A DNA stretch of 64,000 nt from Nothophaeocryptopus gaeumannii (GCA_031771865.1 JASISA010000042.1:2287501-2351500); one strand, 5' to 3'. Shown: positions 29,426-40,564, counted from the stretch's first letter. The notes: generated by a model from the letters alone, not told the origin. Program-made: numbers and translations.

Positions 29426-31891
29426 ATGGCCGCCGACACCCTCACCTCCGCCATACTCCGCTATGTCGACCACGGTGCCTTCCCTCAAGACGAACAAATC
29501 GCCTCTACAACCCTCGATTCCAGCAACCTCTCGACCCTCCACGCCGCTCTTCAGAAGGAACAAGACGACGTCAAGGAAGAAATCCGCACTCTCAGCAAAA
29601 GTTCTGCGGGAGACGTAGACACATGGATCTCACGCGCGAAAGAACTTCAAGCCGATATTCTGAGGAGCAGGGAAGAGGCTAGGAAGATTGTCGAAGAGCA
29701 CGAAGCGGGACAAGAGTTGGGCAAGAAGGCGAACGATGCCGCTGCCAAGGTCAACTTCTTGGTCGCTGAGGTTGAGTTTCAGGAAACGCTCGTGGGAAGA
29801 TTGGAACATGCGAGACATGCGAATAGGTTGTTGGATGAGGTACAACATAAGTTGATACATGAGAATGTTGACGGAGCTCTTCGTGGATTAGAGGAGGCGC
29901 AGGAGAGCGTCGCTGGTCTTGGAGGAAGTGAAGGAGGAGTCTCATTGGTACTAACGAGGAAAATCGAGACGTTGAGCGAGGGGTTGGTTGAGGCTGTCAA
30001 AGAGAAATGGGCGAAGCAGATTGTGGTCAGTGGAGAAGAGAAGAGCCTTATTATACGAGAGAGCGTTGGACTAGTCGTTGACCCGGCGAAACACCTGGGA
30101 CTTCTTAATGAGTTGGAGCACAGGTTGGCTAAGGACGTGGAGAGGACAATCATCCGACCGAGAATGACTGTTGGGCGAGATGGCAAAGTACCGCGCATAC
30201 AAGCGACCAGCGACAAATTACGATGCGTCGGAAATGCGGAGGATACATCCTGTGCGACGCTGCTAGCAGATCTCCGAGCAGTCTTCGAGTTTCTTCAAAG
30301 ACAATTGCCGGAAGAGCTCGCCTTGGCTCTCATGGAAGCCGTGGTGCCGAATATGGCAGCAAAATTAGAGGACGACTGGCTGGTACCGGCAGTGCCCTTG
30401 GATATAGAAGACATGTCCGCATTTCAACAGCTGCTCACTGAGGTCGATGCGCTGTCAGGCCAGCTCGAATGGCGTGGGTGGGAGGGAAGCAAGCCGCTGA
30501 GAGATTGGACCAAGGGCGCTCCGAAGATATGGCTCACGAAACGACGAGAAGCGGTTCTTGGAGATGTGAGGAATTTGATTTTCACGGGAATACGAGAACA
30601 AAAGACAGTCGAGCGAGTGGAGACGCAGATGGTTAGCAGGGAAGATGCGCTGGGAGCAGGAGGCGAAGGAGACGACGAATGGGGTGCTTGGGATGATACT
30701 GAAGAGGTAGCATCGCCCAACTCGGGCTCGGCTCACCATCCTCAGACCGCGCCGGCGCCTCCGACCGAGGATGAAGATATGAGCGCTTGGGAGGAAGATG
30801 GTCAGGATGATCCGCCTGCAGCGCCTCAAAATGACGGAGCGAATGAGGAGGACGATGTATGGGATGCATGGGGTGATAATGAAGAGATCGCTCCAGCAGC
30901 TCCGTCTTCTCCGAAAGCAACAAGGCAAGAGCCCGCGAAACCGAATGGCACGAAGCAACCTGGAGAACGAGAGGTGACAATGCGTGAGACTTTCACAGTG
31001 ACTGCGGCTCCTGAACAGATCTTCGAGCTCCTCAAGCAGGTCATCGCTGATGCACAAACACTGGCTGGGCCAGAATACACTGCCACACCAATCGCGCCTG
31101 CAGCATCTGCGCTCTACCAACTACCAACACTGGCATTGGCCATCTACCGCGCCACTGCGCCCACTGCCTACGCCAAACTCGAAACTGGTAACATGCTCAT
31201 CTACAACGACGCCAACCGCCTTGCGGACCAGCTCAAGAAATGGCAAGCAGACCAGCCACCATCCTCCCGCCTGCGTCTCGACAATGACGTCAAACTCCTC
31301 GAGCAGATCGCCAAAACAGCCTATAGCTCAGAGATGGAGAATCAACGCACTATCGTCCGTGATTTGCTTGACACTGCCCAGGGCTTTTCCAACAGCTCCG
31401 AAATGCCCTTCAAGACAGAATGCGAAGACGCTGTGGAACAGACTATCCATCGCCTCCGCGTTGTCTACAAAATGTGGGAACCTATTCTTTCCAATTCTGC
31501 TCTTTTGCAATCTATTGGCTCCCTCCTGGCAACCGTCATGCAGAAAATGATCCGAGAAATCGAAGACCTACCAGATATCGGAGAAGCTGATTCGAAACAG
31601 CTCAAACTCCTCTGCGATAAAGCCTCTGAAGCGAAGGATTTGTTCGCGCAGGATGGGCCAGACGGGATGCAAAGGGAGATGACGTTTGTGTATTGTCCGA
31701 ATTGGCTGAAGTTTCAGTATTTGGCGGAGATCATGGAGAGTTCGTTGGCGGATATCAAGTATCTGTGGAAGGAGGGTGAGTTGAGTTTGGAGTTTGAGGG
31801 GGAGGAGGTTGTTGGGTTGATTGAGGCGTTGTTTGCGGAGAGTGTGCATAGGAGGAATGCGATCCAGGAGATTAGAAGGGGTGGGAGATAG
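29426..31891 (+). CDS. ZW10: ZW10/Dsl1-type vesicle tethering protein
   Basis: A single 821-residue frame. The N-terminal 250 residues are coiled-coil-rich (IASTTLDSSNLSTLHAALQKEQDDVKEEIRTLSK..., SREEARKIVEEHEAGQELGKKANDAAAKVNFLVAEVEFQETLVGRLE), as in ZW10 proteins. The centre, around residues 400-520, carries an acidic, low-complexity linker with repeated D-x-W-x-W units (DDEWGAWDD, MSAWEEDGQDD, DDVWDAWGD). This resembles the coatomer-binding Trp motifs in the lasso of yeast Dsl1. The C-terminal part (FTVTAAPEQIFELLKQVIADAQTL... and DLPDIGEADSKQLKLLCDKASEAKDLF) matches the fungal ZW10 C-terminal helical domain. It is expected to act in Golgi-to-ER retrograde tethering. Name by homology. Confidence 0.88.
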   Translation: MAADTLTSAILRYVDHGAFPQDEQIASTTLDSSNLSTLHAALQKEQDDVKEEIRTLSKSSAGDVDTWISRAKELQADILRSREEARKIVEEHEAGQELGKKANDAAAKVNFLVAEVEFQETLVGRLEHARHANRLLDEVQHKLIHENVDGALRGLEEAQESVAGLGGSEGGVSLVLTRKIETLSEGLVEAVKEKWAKQIVVSGEEKSLIIRESVGLVVDPAKHLGLLNELEHRLAKDVERTIIRPRMTVGRDGKVPRIQATSDKLRCVGNAEDTSCATLLADLRAVFEFLQRQLPEELALALMEAVVPNMAAKLEDDWLVPAVPLDIEDMSAFQQLLTEVDALSGQLEWRGWEGSKPLRDWTKGAPKIWLTKRREAVLGDVRNLIFTGIREQKTVERVETQMVSREDALGAGGEGDDEWGAWDDTEEVASPNSGSAHHPQTAPAPPTEDEDMSAWEEDGQDDPPAAPQNDGANEEDDVWDAWGDNEEIAPAAPSSPKATRQEPAKPNGTKQPGEREVTMRETFTVTAAPEQIFELLKQVIADAQTLAGPEYTATPIAPAASALYQLPTLALAIYRATAPTAYAKLETGNMLIYNDANRLADQLKKWQADQPPSSRLRLDNDVKLLEQIAKTAYSSEMENQRTIVRDLLDTAQGFSNSSEMPFKTECEDAVEQTIHRLRVVYKMWEPILSNSALLQSIGSLLATVMQKMIREIEDLPDIGEADSKQLKLLCDKASEAKDLFAQDGPDGMQREMTFVYCPNWLKFQYLAEIMESSLADIKYLWKEGELSLEFEGEEVVGLIEALFAESVHRRNAIQEIRRGGR

Positions 31892-32300
31892 GGGGCAAAT
31901 GACTGATATGCGTAATAGAAGTCTTGAGAAGCGTGGTCTGGCGACCAGTTCCTCAGCGAGAGCCCGCTTTGCCGTTAAGATGAAGCTGCTTAAGGTATAC
32001 CGGAGAGCAAAGAAGCACTTTCTTAATAAAAAAAATAGAATTAGCGAGGACATGTTAAAAGCGCTAACAGCATCGTTTATTCAATCGTTTCGTATCTACT
32101 CTGGAGACTCTGTAGACATTTATGTTAGTTCCAGATTATTCCTAGTAGCTTAATATTCCGTTTTCCCTTCCAAGTCCGTGTATCTCGCATGACTGGCCTA
32201 CGCCGCGCTATTCAAGTCCTGAGGCTATAATTGAGACTCATCTCGATCTGAAGCCCCATAGAATGTCCGCTACGCCTCATATCGCGACTGGAGGAACTAG
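31892..32300. other. Intergenic, ZW10 3' side
   Basis: A short A-rich stretch near 32,020-32,040 is probably part of the 3' flank. A plus-strand frame of 110 codons crosses the ZW10 end out of frame and is not supported. Confidence 0.4.
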
Positions 32301-32395
32301 CATCTCGCTACGAGCATCTCGCTACGAATATCTCGCTACGAGGACCTCGCTACGAACATCTCGCTACGAACATCTCGCTGCGAACATCTCGCGAA
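32301..32395. repeat. 14-bp tandem repeat, about 6.8 units
   Basis: Units of CATCTCGCTACGAG/A follow one another head to tail, with single-base variants (TATCTCG, GACCTCG, GCTGCG). The array ends with a shortened unit, CATCTCGCGAA. It sits in the spacer between ZW10 and the NACHT pseudogene. No coding or palindromic function is apparent. Confidence 0.9.
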
Positions 32396-32499
32396 CGTCT
32401 CCGCGAAGGAGCGCCTAGAAGTCTGCGCAAAAGCCCGCCCTCTCGAGTAGATAAAGCTTAGTTGAGGGTTGTAGAGCGAACTCGAGCGTTATGTACAGA

Positions 32500-34189
32500 T
32501 GAACGTTGGAAGGAGAGCATCGAGAGGGATGGTCAGACGACGCAATACGTTCATGTTAGATCCAGGTTTCCTGCCCCCCTATACCATGAGGCTCGGATTG
32601 TGTTATAGGAAGTCGAAGCGCTCGAGATACTCCATTCTGCCCGACATATGCTGCTCGCTCTATGGTCTGTGTGGCAAGTATTCTCACTCTTCTTTGCCGA
32701 TCCATGCCTCTCAATGGTGTATTCTTTGAGCAATTTCTGTGCTCTCGCCATCATCTTTGACGAATTGAAGTGTCACTGAGACTCATGTCAGGAACGACCT
32801 TAGCAAGACCGTACGTTTTGGAGAGGTATTTTTCAACCGATTCGTGAGTGAACTGGGCAATCGGTCTTTGGCCTCTGGTCAGTTCTACTAGGCCCCTCGA
32901 GCAGTGAGTAATGAATCGTGACATAGTCTCCACTCTCGGCCCGTCCTCATCAAACATAGTGACTTCGTCGAGACCGATGCCGCTCAGAACGGCATGATAC
33001 ATCTCCTGACACCTCATCGGGCGTCGAGATTATAGCATCCATTGGAGAATGCGAACAAGGTCGTCTTTGTCGCTTGCTCCTCTCGTTATCATGTCTTCAA
33101 ATAGTTGCTCAACCCGTCAGGAATATCCTTGAGACGGCGTTCGAGAGCAGTGATGCGGCCTCGATCATACTCCTTGTTGAGGGTCTGCACAACGAGTACA
33201 ACCCAAAGAAATACTCCAGAGGCCTTCTCAAGCAGCTCGGACTTGATGTTCTTCGACTTCTGAGAAGTCCCGATCTTGAGCTTTGTGCGGAGGTAATCGG
33301 CCATATCGCGATCGTGCTCTTCCTGGCCTTCCAAAACCAGGCGTTGACACTTGTCAATGGAGATATGCGGATAGTGCCGACTTGCAAAGCAGACGTGAAA
33401 CTGCACTCCTGACACAACGGCAGTCTCGCCAAGATCCTCCCAAAAGTGAAGCATCTCCCGCACATCTTCTTCTTTACCCTCGTCCAGAGCGCCAATGTAG
33501 CATAGAAGACGTTAGTCTTTGAGAGCCAGTACACATTCGGAGAACAGATCTTGCAGTAGCTGGAGAGGCCAGTGCTGAAACCGGCGGTGCAGAGCTGCTT
33601 GTACTTCTGGCAGACACTGCAAGCTAGGAAGCGTCTCCAGCAATTGAACTGCCAGTGACCTATACATGCCCTCGGTCGTTTGTTCCAGCTGCCTGCTGCG
33701 AGCACTGTCGAAGCAGGATCTCACAATATCTTAGGGCCAGCTCTTCTTGGCAGTGTCATATGCGAATTTCAAGATCGTGGACTTTCCAGCGCCAGGCTTT
33801 CCTTTGACCCACAAGAAGCCATGGTACTCCTTCACAAATCTCGGATCGTGCCATCTCTGATACTCGGTCGTATCCAACAACCACCGGCAGGTCTTGGCAT
33901 ATGCGGGCTTAATGGTCGTATGGCGGGAGTCCATCTCCTTAAATCTGAGGGAGGCTAAGATATCTGGAGACCCGTCCGAGTTCTCATAGCCCCTGCCAGC
34001 TGGGAGGGTCTGATGGAAGTGCTGAGTCACGTCGCCCTCATAGCGATTCCCATAGTACACCTGCGCATTCTCCTTCACAGTACTGTGATCAAACTCTTGC
34101 AGAAATGCTGCCTTAGTACTCTCGTCTTCGGGGGATTCTAACGACTTTCGCCGTTTGGAGGCCCGGTCTTCTTGCCCGGGAGACGACAT
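32500..34189 (-). pseudogene. NACHT/STAND NTPase (NLR-like) pseudogene
   Basis: Begins MSSPGQEDRASKRRKSLESP and continues through RFKEMDSRHTTIKPAYAKTCRWLL, the usual lead-in of fungal NACHT proteins. It has the P-loop GFLWVKGKPGAGKST and then FDSARSRQLEQTTEGMYRSLAVQLLETLPSLQ. The Walker B region is CYIGALDEGKEEDVREM, where the family has IDALDE. Further NACHT/winged-helix sequence includes FHVCFASRHYPHISI, DMITRGASDKDDLVRILQWML and AQFTHESVEKYL. The same frame is broken by TAA at 33,731-33,733 and TAA at 33,512-33,514. A frameshift lies near 33,110, and another TAA is at 33,030-33,032. Further decay follows, with no recognisable repeat domain. Intact relatives act in non-self recognition and programmed cell death. 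Only NTPase relics remain here. Confidence 0.88.
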
Positions 34190-34707
34190 TACGCACTGGG
34201 AGAGTTCGGATCGAGGCGCTGTGCCGTCTGATACGATCCTGTGAGGTTAGGATGTCTCGCGGTCTCGACTGAACACCACGCCGTGGAGTGATTTCCAAAG
34301 TGTTGGAGAGAAAGTCCCCATTGCGAGATGGAAGGCGCTCAGCCTCGTCGGCGAGGCTGACGGTGTGCATGTCCTTTGTACGACCTACCTTCTACAAGCG
34401 AGGCGGACTAGCATTCCTGTTGCATATGTGGATGTGTAGATCTCCAGCAAGAGCCACGTAAGTAGCCATAATCGTGTACATGCTCCATCGCTCGAAGAGT
34501 ACGCCGTGATGAGGAGTGGAAAGCCAGGTAGATGAGGAGAAGGCCAGGCGGCGAGATGGTTGAGTCGAGAGCAAGCAAGGGGAGACATTGAAAAGTCTTG
34601 GCGTTTCGAGCCTGAGGCAGAAGGTTAAGACAACATAACTACCTTGCGTACATCTGCCTGCATTAAAATACAGCATGATCGATGCTGTCCATCATGTCCC
34701 TCAGTGT
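34190..34707. other. Intergenic, upstream of NACHT relic
   Basis: Minus-strand promoter side of the NACHT relic and 3' flank of the NmrA-like gene. No other feature was recognised. Confidence 0.4.
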
Positions 34708-35718
34708 CTAAAGCAGAGGCGCCCAGTCCATCGCCTTCATAGCCTCCTTGATACTACTCGTCTTCACACCCCATCGCTGCTTCTTAAACTCCTCAGCAGT
34801 AATGACATTCTCATCGCCGCTCTTGATCCCCATAACCTCATTCCAAATGAACAACAACGCAATGTCCCTCATGATCCCTTGATCATCACCTCTCTCAAAT
34901 TCCTCGATAGTCACCTTCTCAACCTCAATCTTGACACCATACTCCTCCCCAACTACAGCCAAAAGATCATTGGTCGAAACCCATTCGCTAATACCCTCGA
35001 CATGGATCCCAGCAGGCGCCTTCAACAAAGCACTGACCCAGCTCCCTGCGTCATTGGGCACATCAATCCAAGCTAGAGGCGCATCGCCATTGTTCGGCAG
35101 ACGACAGACGTAGTGTCCCTCGCTCTTCTTCGTCAGTCCCAAAATCTCCGGGAACCGAGGAATACTATCCGCAAAGATAGAGAAAGTAACAAAGCTCGCT
35201 TTGCCTTTCAAAGCGGGAAGGGACTGCATATACTTCTGGGCATTGGCCTTCCCCTGAAACTCATGGACTGTCGTAAGCTCTCCCTGGGCCAACCTCTTAG
35301 CGTCTGGAGTGGTAGTGAAGACCAGTCTTTCCAGAGTGTCGGCAGTCGAAGCGGCAGCATCGGCAATATTCTTTCCCCAATTAAACTCGACGTCCTCTGC
35401 GACCTTCGCGAGATGCTTAGCAATGCCGCTTTTGACGGCATCAGCGGCTTCCTTGGACTGTCCGGCGCCATCGAAGTCGGTGTACGCAAAAAAGGCGTTC
35501 GCTCCTGCGAAGGCTTTCTTGAGGGAGTCCAGATCGCTCAGTTCCGCCTGTACCATCTCTACGCCTTTCTCTGCGAGAGCGATGGCTTTGGGGGATTGCG
35601 TGTTTCGAGTCAGGCCTCGAATCTTGTAATTCGACTCGTGGGAGAGGAAGTGGGAGACCACAGAGCCTCCTTGAGTCCCCGTAGCCCCAACAGCAACCAA
35701 GAGCTTTTGTGCGGCCAT
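34708..35718 (-). CDS. NmrA-like NAD(P)-binding protein
   Basis: An intact 336-residue single-exon frame. It opens with a Rossmann dinucleotide-binding loop, VAVGATGTQGGSVV (residues about 8-21), followed by YKIRGLTRNTQSPKA and VEMVQAELSDLDSLKKAF, the order typical of the NmrA/HSCARG group of atypical short-chain dehydrogenases. The usual YxxxK catalytic pair of classical SDR enzymes is not evident. This suits a redox-sensing or regulatory role (nitrogen metabolite repression in the founding member), but many fungal paralogues are enzymes of unknown reaction. It lies between the NACHT relic and the HET gene. Confidence 0.9.
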   Translation of the reverse strand: MAAQKLLVAVGATGTQGGSVVSHFLSHESNYKIRGLTRNTQSPKAIALAEKGVEMVQAELSDLDSLKKAFAGANAFFAYTDFDGAGQSKEAADAVKSGIAKHLAKVAEDVEFNWGKNIADAAASTADTLERLVFTTTPDAKRLAQGELTTVHEFQGKANAQKYMQSLPALKGKASFVTFSIFADSIPRFPEILGLTKKSEGHYVCRLPNNGDAPLAWIDVPNDAGSWVSALLKAPAGIHVEGISEWVSTNDLLAVVGEEYGVKIEVEKVTIEEFERGDDQGIMRDIALLFIWNEVMGIKSGDENVITAEEFKKQRWGVKTSSIKEAMKAMDWAPLL

Positions 35719-36817
35719 TTGGGGGAAGTCTTTTGCTCAGTTGCTTCGTAACTGTGTTGTCTTGCTTGGATGCTGGAGCCGTAGAATGCTGCGAACGCCG
35801 CCTCTTTATAGCTCTGTCCATTGTCTCTACCCTATAAGCCACCCGACCCCTCGGTGTACGCGACATCATTGACATGCTAAGCATGTTGACCTGTGCCTAT
35901 GAGGTGGAAAAGTAGAGAATTCCAGCTACCACAAATCGATCAGGCCGAACGATGCCAAGTATGCCAGTCCCGAAACAAACCCTTGGCGTAGGTGCCTGTA
36001 GGGCAATTCCATGTATTTCGACCTGAGAGCAGTGGACATCGACAGCGGCTGAGAGCAGATCCCGTTGCTAGACAGACGCTGCTTAATAATGCCAAGCAAT
36101 TCATGCTGGACTCAAGACATGGAAGAGGTACGAGTAGGGCTATCGTGACCTCGCAAGCAGCAAAGGATCCAAGAAAAAGGGTCTCCCTGTTATCGAAATT
36201 CACGTAAGGCCTTGGCAGAGGATGAAGGAGGAACAACGGCAACTCCGTGTGGGCCCTGATGATGAATAATGGACTGCAGTCTCAATGAAGGTGCTCATGT
36301 TGCGTTCACTTCGGTCGAACTTTGAGCCATTACAGAGATCCTCGAGGCCGGAGAGAAATCGCTCCATGTCTCAAGACATTTGGCGCTGATAATAATACGG
36401 GATCTTTCGACATTGCCTCAGCATAGATGGACAGAGCGGAGCTTCTGTGAGTTTTTGCGAGGACGTAATCGCCATCAACTGATCGTCGATGTCTTCATCA
36501 TCAGCCTCAACTCATTCAGCCCTTCAATATGTGAATAGAAAGCCGTGCAGTTGGATGGGATGATCAAGTAGTCGTGCAGGGTGACGCTAAAGAGAAGAAG
36601 TGGAAAGTAGAGCGCCGAAGTTCGGATCACCTCAGCCCGGAGGTTGATTCCCAGAGGACATCGACTAGCGGCGCTTGTCCCCGCACCAATCATATGAGAT
36701 TTCCTTTCCTAACGTAGTTATACATTCTGTTCACTCGCATCGCTTTTGCTATTCATACACAATTTTACAATTATACACAATCTCAACCTCCCTCCCTCCT
36801 CCCTTTTAATACCTTTT
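35719..36817. other. Intergenic between NmrA-like and HET genes
   Basis: About 1.1 kb. Promoter side of the NmrA-like gene and 3' side of the HET gene. A pyrimidine-rich stretch at about 36,780-36,830 lies at the HET 3' end. No further gene was recognised. Confidence 0.45.
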
Positions 36818-39218
36818 TCATACAATAGTAATCCCCTCCCACTCCTCCGCCCATTCCTTGACTCCTAGTTCCCCATGCATAGCCCCATGCACAAAAGCCT
36901 CTCCCACAAGCCTATACCTCCCATCCCCTATCGGCCTCAAAACAAAAGGCACCTTCGCCCTGGCCAAAATCCAAACCTCATCCCCTTCCTGAACAATACA
37001 ATTCGTCTTCCCCAGGTATGTATGATCCGTCAAGAACATGTTAAATGCCTCTCCCTGCGCCAGACCACCCCCGGAGACGGGGATCATACTCCCCTGACTC
37101 GAACACTCTTTGATTTTCAACAAATCCTCCATTCGTACCGGGATATAGCTCTCCCTCCGACTCAACTGCTCAAAGGTCTTCTCAAACCACTCCACCTCAT
37201 TATCCATCTCTCCCCTAATGCCCAATTGATCCGCCAGTCTTGCCATGATAGCTTTCAAATACTCGCCCTCGCTCGCCAGAGCGTCAGGAGAAGTGGCCAG
37301 AGCGGCGTTCGCTTCCGCGACGAGCCAGTTTCGGATTTGGACGAGAAGGTCTTTACTGCTGCTGCGGTCGTCATCGCAGAGCGTGCGGAAAAGGACTTCG
37401 ACGGTTCCTTGGCCGGTGGGGTAAATCTCGCCCATTTTGAAGAGGAGGGAGAGGATGAAAGATGCAAAGCTTTGTTTACCGTTCTTGACGGTGGCTCTGG
37501 AGTCCTTCCTTCCACAGACACCAGGGAATGCATCAAAGACGTGTTCGATTCGGAGATACTTCCGGCCGTATAGATTCAGTTCCCCGGCTTCGATCCAGAG
37601 TTTGGAGAACTTGTGTGAGTCGCCGGCTGCTGAGGCATCGAAATCAGAGGCTTCGTCCCATCTTCTTACGTATCGCATTTGGATTGGGCTGACGCCTCGT
37701 AGATTGCTGTAGTCTGGGACCCAGCTGGGTAGTCTCCGAGATAGGTCAGAAGATCCATTCGCCGACGACACAAGTGAGAGGATCGATCGATAGGGCAAGG
37801 TCGTCAGAAGTTGAACAGTAAAGTCAGTGTACACCTGTTCCGTAGCCGCCTTGTAGTCAATTGGCACAATTGGATTCATTGTGTCTGGAGGCACATCCGC
37901 AAAGTCGTGTGCAAGACCGACCATGGAGTAGACCATGTCCTTGGGATCGGTCGCTTGTTTGAGTGTGTTGGCAGTCAAGAAATACTCAAACGTCGAGTAA
38001 AATCGTGACAGCTCGTCTTCGCCGGCTCCGTAAATCGTCTCCAGCAGTTCTGACATCTCGCTGCCCTCCATCTTGAACGTCGGTCTCAGCGACTTCGTCG
38101 TCACAAGCCAGCTCAGCCCCGCTACTGAGCTGGTATCGTCCGCAGAGAAACCCTTGGCGTATACTCGCCACTCTGGGTGCAAAGATTCAAGTTTCGCGAG
38201 CGTGCCCAGCTTGCTGAACTTGAAGTATCTTCGTCCCAAGAAGGCCGTGCAGTTGTCACATAGAAGCAACTCTTGCACTGCCCATGCCCTCGTAAGATAT
38301 CGGCGGAGCTTGTAGAATCGGTATAGGGCTTCCATTGCGGCAGGCGGGATGTTAATGTTCAGTTTCGGGATGTCGATGCCGTTCATTGGGTTGCCGTCTT
38401 TGAACACAAAGTCTGGGAGAGTCAGCGTAGTCTTTGCACACTTTGTGGACCTGCCTACCTGAATGCTCCAGAGGTCTGAAATTCTCCTCACACTCCTCGA
38501 TTCTATCAACGACCTCTGTATGCAGCCACTCCACATGCCAGTATGTGTGGGACTCCGGATCATCCATTCCAAACCAAGCGATCACCTTTGTGGCTTGCGA
38601 GTATATAAGGCTCATAAGAGGCACTTGCAAAGACTTCTCCATCAAGTCTTGCTGGTTGATACAAAGAGCATCAATCCACAGGTACCCTCGGATGTTCTTC
38701 TGCCAAAGATGTAACAGAGCCTCCCAAAGATTCTTTCCAATCATGACACCATCAAACTTCTTGCCGCCCACCTTGACGAGAATTGCCCCATCATGTGCTT
38801 TGCTGTATGCATCCTCGCTCTGCGGAGTAGACAGTGGCGAGCCCCATGTGTACGAAAGAGCATCGTAAGGTGTTTGATCTTGATCCAGATCATGCGATAT
38901 GAGCTCCGCCACTAGCTTTGGCGGAGCATCCGGACTGTCCATACTCACCTCCAGTATTCGGAGTAGCCTGGTACATCGAGCATGTGGCAATGGCCGGTAC
39001 ATGCTGCCCTCGATCTCGGCCCTCTCTCCGTCTTGACCTCGCCCGAACTGCTTTTTACCGCGATGGGAAGGATGCACGTGGCGAGCTGGTGGATTCAGCT
39101 CTTCTTGCGATTGAAGCTCAACGCTTTCCGAGCCATCGTGCGCCTTAAGAGCGCTTGAGGCGATCTGATGGTCGCCCGCGTCTCCCGACTGGCTCTGCTT
39201 GGATCCGGAGCATCCCAT
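36818..39218 (-). CDS. HET-domain (heterokaryon incompatibility) protein with N-myristoylation signal, two exons
   Basis: Exons 39218-38459 and 38412-36818 flank a 46-bp intron (donor GTAGGC, acceptor CCCAG), giving 784 residues. HET block 1 is YDALSYTWGSP (about 118-128). Block 2 is GYLWIDALCINQQDLMEKSLQVPLMSLIYSQATKVIAWFG (about 178 on). Block 3 is LTRAWAVQELLLC (about 294). The C-terminal part is the usual long helical region ending in a KLNLYG/FVLRP-type cap (VPFVLRPIGDGRYRLVGEAFVHGAM). The N-terminus MGCSGSKQSQ fits an N-myristoyl-Gly2 plus palmitoyl-Cys3 signal. An in-frame TAG lies seven codons upstream, so this is the first possible Met. HET proteins trigger cell death on non-self recognition. 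Membrane attachment is inferred from the motif. Confidence 0.93.
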
Positions 39219-39357
39219 GTCTGCCGTTTGCGATATCTAACGGCCAGAAACGCCTCCAGTCGCTTCTTCTTCTTAAGTACGAGACCTCTGCCTCGTCTTC
39301 AATCAAACGAGGTCTCTTGAACACCTCAGGAGTCGAGCATGAGCAGGTAGTCACTTG

Positions 39358-39879
39358 TTACCAAGTATCTCTACCATCAAGGGTATCTTTCTCCTTGCTA
39401 GCCTGGTCTCTGGTTGGGGTCGGGTTGGTGATCAATCCTCTAAAATGCCTGTCCGGATGTTGCATTCCGAACTCAGACAGTCGCTGAACGCCCAGCAAAG
39501 TTTCGATAGTACCATCAATCTCCTGCGTCAGGTTGTACAAGGCTTCTCCCCGGATTCCTGAAGGGTCTCTAAAAGCACACTGGCTATTGCAAACCAGATA
39601 TCGTCTTCCACTGGCCAGTGAACGAACGCTTGCGGCAGCCGTCAGATCTCCAATGTACAGCTGTTGGTGGAGAGGTTGAAGGAGCACTTGAAGGCCTCGT
39701 GTGCAACAAGGATACATCTTGCGACTGCAGAAAAAGTGTTCACCATGGTTTCGCGTGAAAGGTCCAGGGCACCTCTGCCGCTCCGCTATCCACCGGGTGA
39801 GTTTGATGACTATGACCAGGGTGTCACTGGCCTCTTTCGATGATGATGAAGCTCGAACTCTCCCTCTGTCTGTGGTCAA
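39358..39879 (-). CDS. Hypothetical protein, uncertain
   Basis: A 173-residue frame upstream of the HET gene, on the same strand. It is Cys- and Arg-containing, with no signal peptide, membrane helix or family I recognise. It may be an upstream relic of another accessory gene. No splice signals were found that would join it to the HET coding sequence. Confidence 0.2.
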   Translation of the reverse strand: MTTDRGRVRASSSSKEASDTLVIVIKLTRWIAERQRCPGPFTRNHGEHFFCSRKMYPCCTRGLQVLLQPLHQQLYIGDLTAAASVRSLASGRRYLVCNSQCAFRDPSGIRGEALYNLTQEIDGTIETLLGVQRLSEFGMQHPDRHFRGLITNPTPTRDQASKEKDTLDGRDTW

Positions 39880-40564
39880 GATAGGTTCGCATCGCGCGCG
39901 AGTAGGACCCGCACAGCTCTATTCCAGTATCGAGCTCGTGACATCGTGTCCTCCCTAAGGCTCATCTCCAAGCATTGCATCACCACTCGCAACATCGTCT
40001 CCAACCGCGCCCATCCCGTCCAGGACTAGAGCATATCACGACCTAGCGATGATTGCGCCGGAGAAGACGCGTAGATTGGGAAAAGTCTGGGCGTTTCAGA
40101 AAGTGCCAGTGAGATTGGGATTTTGACGAGATGACGTTAATGCCTGAGGCAGGTAAAGAACAACTTCACCAATACAGCCTCCTTGACTTTTCATCTACCT
40201 AATGCTGGAGGACCGTATGCCCTCGCCCGTGTTCATCATACCACACCGCGCCTCATTTCCATCATTCACGCATGCAACAAGGAGTCGCCAGCCTCCATCA
40301 TGATAGTTGTCCAAGGCCACTCCAACCGTATCTTCGTAGCGCCATTCTGTCTGTCGTCGTGCGCCTAGTATTTCATATACCATACTGCTTCATTTCTTGG
40401 TAAAGCATTGCAAGCAATCAAAACGCCATCCGCTATGCACAAGATTCCCAATCTCATATCGTCTCATTCCCCACCCACGCCATGCTTTGCTGAACGCTCT
40501 TCACATCGTCTCCAAAGTATGTGCGTTTTACGTCATCCGGAAGACGACTCACCGACTTGGATTG
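39880..40564. other. Intergenic, 3' flank of the 941-aa gene
   Basis: No gene-like frame or repeat was seen. Confidence 0.4.

Noticed and set aside
32301..32395. Possible CRISPR-like array
   Set aside because: Units are adjacent without spacers and the genome is eukaryotic; it is a simple minisatellite.
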